DNA from: Aquimarina sp. RZ0
GTDB taxonomy: Bacteria; Bacteroidota; Bacteroidia; Flavobacteriales; Flavobacteriaceae
Assembly: GCF_008370685.1 (NCBI RefSeq)
Contig: NZ_VTZU01000060.1
Span: forward strand, 1-44,056
Reading direction: 5' to 3'
DNA length: 44,056 nucleotides
In this document: positions 1 to 8,110 of the stretch, piece after piece
Layout: the number at the start of each line of letters is the position of its first letter
Numbering within the stretch: position 1 is the stretch's first letter
Program-made: the position numbers and the translations under genes
The notes under the pieces: model-generated
The model's database searches: none
Told to the model about the DNA's origin: nothing
What the model saw: only the letters and a program-made list of their open reading frames with translations

Positions 1-269
1 TAATCGATAACTTTCTGAAAATAAAGAAGTTGTTCCTGTGCGTTTGTAACTATTCATCTCACCTGTGTTTAGTCAGTAAAATACTATAACTATTTGATTA
101 AAAATAAATTAATTTTAGAGGTAACCTTCATTTGTGAAATTATATTATAGTGTCAGCTATCATACATTTGTTATCAAAAAAAATGAAATAAAAAAAATAT
201 TTTTGAAAACACTGATTTAAGTAAACGGATTATTAGCTGTAATCCCTCGACATTTTTATAGAAAATCCT

Positions 270-277
270 TATTTTCG
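270..277 (+). promoter_or_regulatory. Probable -7 box of the ileS promoter
   Basis: TATTTTCG lies 25 bases before the ileS start and resembles the Bacteroidota -7 consensus TAnnTTTG with one mismatch. No convincing -33 TTG is visible. The rest of positions 1-302 is AT-rich and holds no gene I can support. Confidence 0.35.
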
Positions 278-302
278 CAGACTTAACAGAAAGAACGATC
301 CA

Positions 303-3300
303 ATGAGCACTAAGTTTCCTGAATACAAAGGACTTGACTTGCCAAAAGTGGCAGACGATATACTAGAATTCTGGCAGCAGAATAATATTTTCGAAAAGAG
401 TATTTCTGAGCGAGAAGGTGCAACTCCTTTTGTCTTTTTTGAAGGACCACCATCTGCAAATGGATTGCCAGGAATTCACCACGTAATGGCTCGTGCTATT
501 AAAGATATCTTTTGTCGTTATAAAACTCAAAAAGGTTATCAAGTAAAGCGTAAAGCTGGATGGGATACGCACGGACTTCCTGTAGAATTAGGAGTCGAGA
601 AAGAATTAGGCATCACAAAAGAAGACATCGGCAAAAAAATTACCGTAGAAGAATATAACGAAGCTTGTAAAAAAGCGGTAATGCGTTATACAGATATCTG
701 GAATGATCTTACAGAAAAAATCGGGTACTGGGTGGATATGGAAGATCCGTATGTTACTTATAAGGCCAAATATATGGAAACGGTATGGTGGTTATTGAAG
801 CAGATTTATAATAAAAATTTATTATACAAAGGGTATACTATTCAGCCTTATTCTCCCAAAGCTGGAACTGGACTTAGTTCTCATGAATTGAATCAACCAG
901 GAACCTATCAGGATGTTACAGATACTACCGTTGTTGCTCAGTTTAAAGCCATAAAAGAAACACTACCATCATTTTTTGCAGATGTAACAGGTGCTATTTA
1001 TTTCTTAGCCTGGACAACCACTCCCTGGACATTACCTTCTAATACGGCATTAACTGTTGGACCAAAGATTGAGTATGTATTAATAAAAACATTTAATCAA
1101 TATACGTTTGAACCTATTCAGGTGATTCTTGCTAAAAATCTGGTAGGAAAGCAATTTTCCGGAAAATTTATTTTAGCAGAAAATAAAGAAATGCTTGATT
1201 CTTTTAAAGAAGGTGACAAGAAAATTCCTTATCTCGTTCTAAAGGAATTTAAAGGGATCGATCTTGTAGAATCAAGATATGAACAATTACTGGAGTATGT
1301 ACAACCATACCACACTCCAGAAAATGCATTTAGAGTAATTTCTGGTGATTTTGTAACCACAGAAGATGGAACCGGTATTGTACATACTTCTCCAACATTT
1401 GGTGCAGATGATGCCTTTGTAGCAAAACAGGCAAAACCAGAAGTTCCAGCATTACTAGTACTTGACAAGAATGAAAACTTAGTACCTACAGTAGACCTGC
1501 AAGGTAAATTCATAGAAGAATTAGGAGAACTGGGAGGCAAATATGTAAAAAATGAATATTATGATGATGGTGAAGCTCCAGAGAAATCTGTGGATGTAGA
1601 AATTGCTATCAAACTAAAGATAGAAAATAAAGCTTTTAAAGTAGAAAAATATGTACATAGTTACCCGAACTGCTGGCGTACAGATAAACCTGTACTCTAT
1701 TACCCATTAGACTCATGGTTTATTAAAGTTACAGACTTTAAGGATCGCATGCACGAACTTAATTTAGGTATTAATTGGAAACCAAAATCCACTGGAGAAG
1801 GTCGTTTCGGCAATTGGCTCGCCAATGCTAATGACTGGAACTTATCCAGATCACGTTTCTGGGGAATTCCATTACCGATATGGCGCACAGAAGATGGTAA
1901 AGAAGAGATTATCATAGGATCAGTAGAAGAATTGAAAGCTGAAATGAAAAAAGCCGTAGATGCAGGCATTCTGGAAGCTGATATTTTTGCTGATTTTATT
2001 GTTGGTGATATGAGTGAAGAAAACTATGACAAAATAGATCTTCATAAAAATGTAGTAGATAAAATCACTTTAGTTTCTGATTCTGGTAAGCCTATGAAAC
2101 GTGAAACTGATCTTATTGATGTTTGGTTTGACTCTGGCTCTATGCCATATGCACAATGGCATTATCCTTTTGAAAATAAAGAAAAAGTAGAATCCGGGGA
2201 GAAAAAAGCTGATTTTATTGCTGAAGGAGTAGATCAAACCCGTGGGTGGTTCTATACCTTACATGCTATCGGAACTATGATTTTTGATGATGTAGCATAC
2301 AAAAATGTAGTATCTAATGGTCTGGTATTAGATAAAAATGGGCAAAAAATGTCTAAACGATTGGGTAATGCAGCTGATCCATTCGAAACTTTAAAAACAT
2401 ACGGACCTGATGCTACCAGGTGGTATATGATTAGCAATGCAAACCCCTGGGATAACCTAAAATTTGATGCAGAGGGAATTGCAGAAGTACGTCGCAAGTT
2501 TTTTGGCACATTATATAATACATATTCCTTTTTTACATTGTACGCTAACATTGATAATTTCTTATATACAGAAACTGATATTCCATTGGCTGAACGTCCA
2601 GAGATTGATCGATGGATTCTCAGCGAATTACATACATTAATTAAAAATGTAGATCAATGCTATAATGAGTACGAACCAACCAAAGCTACCAGAGCAATTT
2701 CTGATTTTGTTCAGGAAAACCTAAGCAACTGGTTTGTTCGCCTGAGCAGAAGGAGGTTTTGGAAAGGAGATTATCAGCAGGATAAAATTTCTGCCTATCA
2801 GACATTATATACTTGTATGCTCACCGTAGCAAAATTAGGAGCTCCTGTTTCACCATTTTTTATGGATCGATTGTATAAAGACCTCGTGTCTAATTCTGGA
2901 AAAGAAAACTTTGAAAGTGTTCATTTATCAAACTTCCCGGAATATGATGCTTCATGTGTAGACAAAGAATTAGAGCAGAAGATGCAAAAAGCACAAACCA
3001 TATGCTCTTTGGCACTTTCATTACGCCAAAAAGAGAAAATAAAAGTTCGCCAGCCACTGCAGCGCATTATGATACCTATTCTGGATAGTGCCGAAGAATC
3101 TGAAATCAATGACATTGCTGCACTGATAAAGAGTGAAATAAATGTTAAAGAAATTGAACTTATTGATGATGCATCTGGTATCTTAGTAAAACAAATTAAA
3201 CCTAATTTCAAAAATTTAGGCCCTCGTTTTGGGAAAGATATGAAACTGATAACCAGTAAGATACAGTCTTTTAATCAAGAAACAATTAAAATTCTTGAGC

Positions 3301-3707
3301 AAACTGGGAATTTTGATATAGAAATTAATGATAAAATTATTACTTTAGATACCGATGATGTAGAAATCAGTTCTCAGGATATTGAGGGTTGGTTAGTTGC
3401 TAATTCGGGATCTCTTACAGTAGCACTGGATATAACCATAACCCCAGAACTTAAAAAAGAAGGTATTGCCAGAGAACTTGTAAATCGAATCCAGAATATG
3501 CGTAAGGATAGCGGATTAGAAGTGACTGATCGAATTGGAGTTGTTTTTCAGGAAAATAAAATTGTACGAGAAGCGATTGTAACTAATGAAACATACATCA
3601 AGAATGAAACCTTAACCGAAACAATTGAATTTGCAACAGATGTAATAAATGGAACAGAAATTGCGTTTGACGACATTGCAACCCAATTGGTAATTAAAAA
3701 ACAATAA
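303..3707 (+). CDS. ileS: Isoleucyl-tRNA synthetase, class I, IleRS2-like with GIHH in place of HIGH
   Basis: Charges tRNA-Ile with isoleucine in the cytoplasm. The 1134-residue protein has the length and order of an IleRS: Rossmann core, inserted editing domain (about residues 200-420), second core half and anticodon-binding C-terminus. The KMSKS loop is seen as KMSKR at residues 682-686. At the place of the first signature motif, after PPSANG, the sequence reads GIHH (57-60, bases 471-482) rather than HxGH, so the first and third positions are exchanged. Length and C-terminal style fit the eukaryote-like IleRS2 type, which is known for low mupirocin sensitivity. The next gene starts 4 bases after the stop, so the two are probably co-transcribed. 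Confidence 0.97.
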   Translation: MSTKFPEYKGLDLPKVADDILEFWQQNNIFEKSISEREGATPFVFFEGPPSANGLPGIHHVMARAIKDIFCRYKTQKGYQVKRKAGWDTHGLPVELGVEKELGITKEDIGKKITVEEYNEACKKAVMRYTDIWNDLTEKIGYWVDMEDPYVTYKAKYMETVWWLLKQIYNKNLLYKGYTIQPYSPKAGTGLSSHELNQPGTYQDVTDTTVVAQFKAIKETLPSFFADVTGAIYFLAWTTTPWTLPSNTALTVGPKIEYVLIKTFNQYTFEPIQVILAKNLVGKQFSGKFILAENKEMLDSFKEGDKKIPYLVLKEFKGIDLVESRYEQLLEYVQPYHTPENAFRVISGDFVTTEDGTGIVHTSPTFGADDAFVAKQAKPEVPALLVLDKNENLVPTVDLQGKFIEELGELGGKYVKNEYYDDGEAPEKSVDVEIAIKLKIENKAFKVEKYVHSYPNCWRTDKPVLYYPLDSWFIKVTDFKDRMHELNLGINWKPKSTGEGRFGNWLANANDWNLSRSRFWGIPLPIWRTEDGKEEIIIGSVEELKAEMKKAVDAGILEADIFADFIVGDMSEENYDKIDLHKNVVDKITLVSDSGKPMKRETDLIDVWFDSGSMPYAQWHYPFENKEKVESGEKKADFIAEGVDQTRGWFYTLHAIGTMIFDDVAYKNVVSNGLVLDKNGQKMSKRLGNAADPFETLKTYGPDATRWYMISNANPWDNLKFDAEGIAEVRRKFFGTLYNTYSFFTLYANIDNFLYTETDIPLAERPEIDRWILSELHTLIKNVDQCYNEYEPTKATRAISDFVQENLSNWFVRLSRRRFWKGDYQQDKISAYQTLYTCMLTVAKLGAPVSPFFMDRLYKDLVSNSGKENFESVHLSNFPEYDASCVDKELEQKMQKAQTICSLALSLRQKEKIKVRQPLQRIMIPILDSAEESEINDIAALIKSEINVKEIELIDDASGILVKQIKPNFKNLGPRFGKDMKLITSKIQSFNQETIKILEQTGNFDIEINDKIITLDTDDVEISSQDIEGWLVANSGSLTVALDITITPELKKEGIARELVNRIQNMRKDSGLEVTDRIGVVFQENKIVREAIVTNETYIKNETLTETIEFATDVINGTEIAFDDIATQLVIKKQ

Positions 3708-3711
3708 GAGT

Positions 3712-4095
3712 ATGGCAGAAGATGTAAAAGTAAGGTACAGCGACGCTGATTTAGCAACATTCAAGGAGATTATCCTTGAAAAAGTTGAAAAAGCAAACAA
3801 AGATTTAGAATTATTACAAAGTGCTTACAAAAATGATGGTAATAATGGTACAGATGATACCTCTCCCACATTTAAAGCTTTTGAAGAAGGCAGCGAAACC
3901 ATGTCTAAAGAAGCAAATACACAACTTGCTATTAGACAAGAGAAGTTTGTGCGTGATTTAAAAAATGCACTTTTACGTATCGAAAACAAAACGTACGGTA
4001 TATGTCGTGTTACTGGAAAGCTAATTAATCCAGAAAGATTAAAGCTCGTTCCTCACGCTACATTAAGTATCGAAGCTAAAAATATGCAAAGTTAA
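3712..4095 (+). CDS. TraR/DksA-family RNA polymerase-binding protein
   Basis: A 127-residue DksA-like protein of the short type common in Bacteroidota. Such proteins bind in the secondary channel of RNA polymerase and modulate initiation. An N-terminal helical part is followed by the family's C-terminal motif YGICRVTGKLI (about residues 98-108) and the tail RLKLVPHATLS. The zinc finger is degenerate: only one cysteine of the usual four is present, so zinc binding is unlikely. It starts 4 bases after ileS and is followed by a strong terminator. In flavobacteria lspA usually comes next; here it lies 11.4 kb away. Confidence 0.9.
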   Translation: MAEDVKVRYSDADLATFKEIILEKVEKANKDLELLQSAYKNDGNNGTDDTSPTFKAFEEGSETMSKEANTQLAIRQEKFVRDLKNALLRIENKTYGICRVTGKLINPERLKLVPHATLSIEAKNMQS

Positions 4096-4118
4096 CAACT
4101 ATAAAATATTGTACATTT

Positions 4119-4152
4119 AAAGTGCTTTCCTTATCGGGAAGCACTTTTTTTA
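4119..4152 (+). terminator. Rho-independent terminator of ileS-dksA
   Basis: AAAGTGCTTTCC (4119-4130) pairs with GGGAAGCACTTT (4136-4147) around a five-base loop and runs into a T tract. It lies 24 bases after the dksA-like stop. Confidence 0.9.
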
Positions 4153-4219
4153 TTTCTATATGTAACCTTTTTTTAAAATTCAGGTATTAGTAATAGAGCG
4201 TAACCAAAAAGAATGCATC

Positions 4220-4753
4220 TTGAAAAATTTAACTGATGAGGAAGTAATGATTCTGGTATCTGAAGGAAATTTGGATATGATGGGTGTTTTATTTGATAGA
4301 TATCATAATAAGATATTTAATTTTCTAATAAAAATGACTCGAGATCGCAATAGCAGTCAGGATATCACTCAAGAAGTGTTCTATAAAGTTATAAAGTATA
4401 GAAAATCGTATAAAAAAGGTAAATTTTCTTCCTGGATTTATACAATAGCCAGAAATACGTTTGCTGATCATTATCAAAACAACAAACACAAAGATGAAAG
4501 ATTAGATAATGTCACATATAAAATTAAGGAAAGTGAACATAATAGCATAGAAAATCAAGAAATTACAGAGCAATTAAATCGTGCATTACTTACCCTTGCT
4601 CAAAGTGATAAAGAATTAATAATCATGAATAGGTATCAAGGGATTAAATATCAAGAAATAGCTGAGATCATAGGTTCTACCCCCGGAGCGGTAAAAACAA
4701 AAATCCATAGAGCAATACATAAACTAAAGAGTAATTACTTTCAAAATATATAA
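4220..4753 (+). CDS. ECF RNA polymerase sigma factor (sigma-70 family)
   Basis: A 177-residue group 4 (ECF) sigma factor. The region 2 helices, ending in the DITQEVFYKVIKYRK stretch, lie at about residues 22-75. The region 4 helix-turn-helix (YQEIAEIIGSTPGAVKTKIHRA) lies at about 138-165. The start is a TTG, since no in-frame ATG lies upstream near enough. The gene heads a four-gene plus-strand operon, with its anti-sigma factor 7 bases downstream. By analogy with similar sigma/zinc-finger/DUF4097 operons it probably responds to an envelope signal and controls its own operon; the signal is unknown. Confidence 0.92.
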   Translation: MKNLTDEEVMILVSEGNLDMMGVLFDRYHNKIFNFLIKMTRDRNSSQDITQEVFYKVIKYRKSYKKGKFSSWIYTIARNTFADHYQNNKHKDERLDNVTYKIKESEHNSIENQEITEQLNRALLTLAQSDKELIIMNRYQGIKYQEIAEIIGSTPGAVKTKIHRAIHKLKSNYFQNI

Positions 4754-4760
4754 AGATATC

Positions 4761-5552
4761 ATGGACTGTAATGAGATAAGAAATCAATTGATCGATTATA
4801 TAGATCGTACACTGGATGAAAAAACACTTCGGGATATACATAAGCATATTAGAGGATGTAAAAATTGTACCAAAGAAGCAGAAGAGCTAAAGAATATTTT
4901 TTTAGCTATTAACGATACTCCTCAGGAGTTTCCTGATCAAGATCTGAAAATCAACTTTGATAAAATGCTGGAAAAAGAAAAAGCACTTCTTAGCGATACC
5001 AAATTAGTAACATTACATCAGGAATCTAAAAAATATTGGAAGACAGCACTACAATTTGCTGCTACCATCGCATTGATTATCTGTAGTTTCTTCTATGGAA
5101 AATATCAAAATGATGCTACTGCAATTGAAAAATTAGCAGTACTCAAAAAAGAAAAAATACAATTAAAGCAACAAATGACCATGGCTATGATAGAAAATGA
5201 ATCTGCAAGCAAACGTTTACAAGCTGTAAACTATGCAGAGGAATTCAAAAACCCGGGAAATGATATTTTGAATGCTTTAATAAATAAAATGCATTATGAC
5301 AATCATATCAACGTGCGACTAGCTGCAGCAGAAGCATTAGCTAAATTCTCAGATTTAGAAATGATACGTAAAGCATTTATAAATGCACTGGATATGGAAC
5401 AAGATCCAGATATGCAATTAGAATTAATTCAAATATTAGTGTCCATTCAGGAAAAACGCGCAGTTCCTCCTATGGAAAAATTACTTCAGAAAGAAGAAAC
5501 ATTAAAGTATGTAAAAGATCAGGTAAAGATTGATCTTCCAAAATTAATTTAA
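4761..5552 (+). CDS. Anti-sigma factor with zinc finger, one membrane span and HEAT-like repeats
   Basis: Probable membrane-bound partner of the sigma factor directly upstream. The N-terminus carries the zinc-binding anti-sigma motif HxxxCxxC (H29, C33, C36). One transmembrane helix lies at about residues 95-113, followed by a charged coiled-coil-like stretch (about 122-150). The C-terminal third (about 170-255) contains the helical pattern of HEAT repeats, for example NVRLAAAEALAKF and QLELIQILVSIQEK. The HEAT part would lie in the periplasm and could be the sensing or docking module. Family identity rests on the finger, the span and the neighbour. Confidence 0.88.
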   Translation: MDCNEIRNQLIDYIDRTLDEKTLRDIHKHIRGCKNCTKEAEELKNIFLAINDTPQEFPDQDLKINFDKMLEKEKALLSDTKLVTLHQESKKYWKTALQFAATIALIICSFFYGKYQNDATAIEKLAVLKKEKIQLKQQMTMAMIENESASKRLQAVNYAEEFKNPGNDILNALINKMHYDNHINVRLAAAEALAKFSDLEMIRKAFINALDMEQDPDMQLELIQILVSIQEKRAVPPMEKLLQKEETLKYVKDQVKIDLPKLI

Positions 5553-5572
5553 AAATCAAAAAACGAATACTC

Positions 5573-6334
5573 ATGAAAAATATAATAATAGTAACCATAT
5601 TGTTCATATCGCTTAGTCAGATATCAGCTCAGGATTATACTAAATCCTTACAAGGCATTAAAAAAGTTAAAATATATTCTGCCACAGAAGTAACTCTAAA
5701 AGCCCACAATAAGAATGATCTACGTATCATAGGTGGGGAACACATCAAAACTCCCGAAAAAGCAAAAGGACTTAAAGCCGTATATTCCGGTGGGTCTGAT
5801 AATACCGGACTTGGAGTATCTGTAGAAAGAGAAGGAGATGTCTTAACAGTTACTAATCTCAGAAATATACACGGCCCTCATTTAGATATTTTTGTATCAA
5901 AAAGTGTAAATATCCTTATAGAAAATACCCGGATTGGTAGTGTCAACATTGCTGGGTTCTCATCAGAAATAGAAGCAAAAACAAATGTTGGTCATATCAT
6001 AATCAAAGACGTTACTGGTCCTATTGTTGCCAAAAGTTCTACCGGAGAGATTAATATAATCTTTAATACAATAAGCCAATCCTCTCCTATATCCATAGTC
6101 TCTTCTACCGGAGATGTAGATGTCAGTATGCCTTCTAGTACTCCTGCCAATCTCAACTTAAAAACTGCTATGGGAGAAATCTATACAGATTTTGATATAA
6201 AATTTCCTGAAGAGGCAAAAAACAATATGAAAATTATAGGCGGTAAAAGGTCTATATCCACTAAGCTCAATAACGGAGGCGTAGATATTACATTACGTTC
6301 TTCTACAGGAAGTATATATTTAAGAAAAAAGTAA
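5573..6334 (+). CDS. Exported DUF4097-like beta-repeat protein, first of two
   Basis: A 253-residue protein with a signal peptide (residues 1-19, ending SAQ). The mature part consists of short beta-strand repeats with the recurring pattern S-[ST]-x-G-[DE]-[IV], such as KSSTGEINI, VSSTGDVDV and RSSTGSIYL. This is typical of the DUF4097 / putative auto-transporter adhesin head fold. It is third in the sigma-factor operon, 20 bases after the anti-sigma gene. Proteins of this type often accompany ECF sigma/anti-sigma pairs, but their function is not established. Confidence 0.8.
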   Translation: MKNIIIVTILFISLSQISAQDYTKSLQGIKKVKIYSATEVTLKAHNKNDLRIIGGEHIKTPEKAKGLKAVYSGGSDNTGLGVSVEREGDVLTVTNLRNIHGPHLDIFVSKSVNILIENTRIGSVNIAGFSSEIEAKTNVGHIIIKDVTGPIVAKSSTGEINIIFNTISQSSPISIVSSTGDVDVSMPSSTPANLNLKTAMGEIYTDFDIKFPEEAKNNMKIIGGKRSISTKLNNGGVDITLRSSTGSIYLRKK

Positions 6335-6367
6335 GAGGTCAAACATCAATCAAAAACAATCAACATC

Positions 6368-7072
6368 ATGAAAATTTTAGCACAACTAATCGTAGTATTT
6401 TTTTTAACTTTTCAGATTAATGCTCAGAAAATAATTGAAAAAGAGTTGAGTACTTCTGCAAATCAAATTCTGGTGGAGTTTAAATTCGCTGAACAAATTA
6501 TTTTAAAAACCTGGGATAAAGATGAAGTATATATCAAAGCTGAAGCAAGCATTAATAATGGAGAATTTGATGAGTATTTCAATCTGAAAATCGATAATAC
6601 CTCATCAATTCTAGAAATAGAATCAGACTATGGCGACCTATTCAAAAAACGAAAAAAAGATTGGGGAAGCAAGCAAAAATGGGATCCATGTGATCATACT
6701 AATATAGAGAGTTTCTATACCTTATATATACCTAAAACAGCTCAATTAAGAGTAAAAAGTATCTCTGGCAATGTAACATCAGAGAATTATATTGGAAATC
6801 TGGAGGTAGATATTATAAGCGGAGATATTGACATTAAAAAATATGGAGGCAAGCTTGATCTGAAAACCATTAGTGGTGATATTGATATCAATATTTCTCA
6901 ATCAAGACTATCAGCAGAAACTATTTCTGGTTTAATTTACTCTGATAAAGAAATGGAATTTGATCGTAGTAAAAATAGTATGGTAGGCAGTAAGGTAACA
7001 GGGACTTTTGGGAATGCAAAAAGTAATTTACATTTAAAAACTATTAGCGGAAGCATCTTTCTGAGAAAGTAA
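6368..7072 (+). CDS. Exported DUF4097-like beta-repeat protein, second of two
   Basis: A 234-residue relative of the preceding protein, again with a signal peptide (residues 1-19, ending NAQ). It carries the repeat pattern I-S-G-x-[IV], seen as KSISGNVTS, DIISGDIDI, KTISGDIDI and KTISGSIFL. The two look like diverged tandem duplicates, one using STG and the other SGD/ISG turns. It is the last gene of the sigma-factor operon; a GC-rich hairpin follows at 7153. Its role is unknown and a cell-surface or periplasmic location is inferred from the signal peptide. Confidence 0.8.
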   Translation: MKILAQLIVVFFLTFQINAQKIIEKELSTSANQILVEFKFAEQIILKTWDKDEVYIKAEASINNGEFDEYFNLKIDNTSSILEIESDYGDLFKKRKKDWGSKQKWDPCDHTNIESFYTLYIPKTAQLRVKSISGNVTSENYIGNLEVDIISGDIDIKKYGGKLDLKTISGDIDINISQSRLSAETISGLIYSDKEMEFDRSKNSMVGSKVTGTFGNAKSNLHLKTISGSIFLRK

Positions 7073-7152
7073 TACTACCATTTGCCCTTTGAATTTACTG
7101 GAATAAAATGGAAAAATGATATAAGCATTTTTTGAAACAGATATGCAAATAC

Positions 7153-7173
7153 AGCCCTGATCAAAACAGGGCT
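7153..7173 (+). terminator. Hairpin after the first sigma operon
   Basis: AGCCCTG (7153-7159) pairs with CAGGGCT (7167-7173) around seven bases. Only a weak T-rich tail follows, so this is a plausible but not strong terminator. Confidence 0.55.
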
Positions 7174-7292
7174 ATATTTACATATCCAACTCCTGATTAT
7201 TGTTTCCAGATTATTGAGTATATCTTATATCACATCTATAGAATATGATACATGACTCATCCTCTATCATCAATATTCTAAAAATTTATTTA

Positions 7293-7730
7293 CTATTCTT
7301 CTGATTCTAATGCTTCCTCAGCACACACATCTTCCTGTACATAGTACTCCTCTTCAGAATTCAATACTTTTTGTGCGCCATCTTCTAATGTAGCATTTAT
7401 AGGATAATTAATTTCTAAGAAAGTAACATCTGAATTGAATAAAGCGATAAAATCTTCATCATTCGCTACTGATTCTGTATCACCACTATCTCCTAGTGCA
7501 AATGAAACAGGATAGTTAATTGAAAAACAATCTTCTGATCCATATGCAATATCAATCAATGTTGCTTCTTCATTTATTGATTTAATCTCTAAATATTTAG
7601 CTAACTCAGTCTTCAAACTATTAGAGTTTTCAGAAGTTGCTTCTGGAGCGACTTCATCATTGTCTTTGGTACAGGACACTGCTAAAACAGCGATGAATAC
7701 TATTATGTATACTTTTAATAAATTTTTCAT
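7293..7730 (-). CDS. Small acidic lipoprotein with two YP-repeat modules
   Basis: A 145-residue protein with a lipoprotein signal peptide and lipobox (LAVSC, Cys20). The mature part is strongly acidic. It holds two copies of a pattern I know from secreted Bacteroidota proteins: CFSINYPVSF at about residues 72-81 and FLEINYPINATLEDG at about 104-118. Each is followed by an Asn/Glu/Asp-rich segment. Function is not known. The gene lies downstream of the TonB receptor in the same direction, and its upstream region carries the same box as fecR (7801-7820) and a 14-bp palindrome. I therefore infer that it belongs to that sigma factor's regulon. Confidence 0.75.
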   Translation of the reverse strand: MKNLLKVYIIVFIAVLAVSCTKDNDEVAPEATSENSNSLKTELAKYLEIKSINEEATLIDIAYGSEDCFSINYPVSFALGDSGDTESVANDEDFIALFNSDVTFLEINYPINATLEDGAQKVLNSEEEYYVQEDVCAEEALESEE

Positions 7731-7764
7731 TTTTAATTTAGTTTTATTGTTTATAAATTGTCTT

Positions 7765-7778
7765 TGTGTTGCAACACA
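7765..7778. promoter_or_regulatory. Perfect 14-bp palindrome upstream of the lipoprotein gene
   Basis: TGTGTTGCAACACA reads the same on both strands and lies 35 bases before the lipoprotein start, just downstream of the putative -10 region at 7781. Its position suits a repressor operator. No regulator can be named. Confidence 0.4.
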
Positions 7779-7780
7779 TT

Positions 7781-7820
7781 ATATACACAATTCATTACTA
7801 AAAAACCCTATGTTTTTTTA
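7781..7820 (-). promoter_or_regulatory. Putative ECF promoter of the lipoprotein gene (CATAGGG box)
   Basis: On the minus strand AAAAAACATAGGGTTTTT is followed, 17 bases after GGG, by GTGTATAT. The same box with the same spacing precedes fecR (11593-11634), and a variant precedes the sigma gene (12281-12296). A common promoter of the FecI-like sigma factor is inferred. Confidence 0.5.
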
Positions 7821-7989
7821 TACTTTTATTTAAAAAAATAAATAAAAAACTGTAATTCAGTATTTTAAAAAATAAATTTTGTTTCAAAAAATACAATTAC
7901 TATATAAAGTTTCCCTAAGAATCAAGGTGCAAAAGTCAAAATTTCCCAACTCAAAATCACTCCATTGGATGAGTTCGCCATGCTATTAT

Positions 7990-8100
7990 GAAGAAAAAAA
8001 GTAAACTACCTCGTGGCAATCCCACGAGGCATTTATTAGAAAAAAATATTTCGATTTCGAGACAAGCCTCCTTTACATATCGATTGTCAGGTAAAACAAG
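7990..8100 (+). repeat. Interspersed repeat, copy A
   Basis: About 110 bases between the TonB receptor and the lipoprotein gene are clearly related to 13007-13124 in the same orientation. They share AGTAAACTACCTCG, TTTATTAGAAAAAAAT and TTTCGATTTCGAG. Copy A contains a perfect hairpin CCTCGTGG / CCACGAGG. Otherwise 7731-8110 holds only the regulatory sites listed above it. Confidence 0.75.
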
Positions 8101-8110
8101 AATCCGTTTA

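Noticed and set aside
7990..8100. Repeat copy A as the receptor gene's terminator only
   Set aside because: The CCTCGTGG hairpin could terminate transcription, but similarity to 13007-13124 extends over about 110 bases, far beyond the hairpin.
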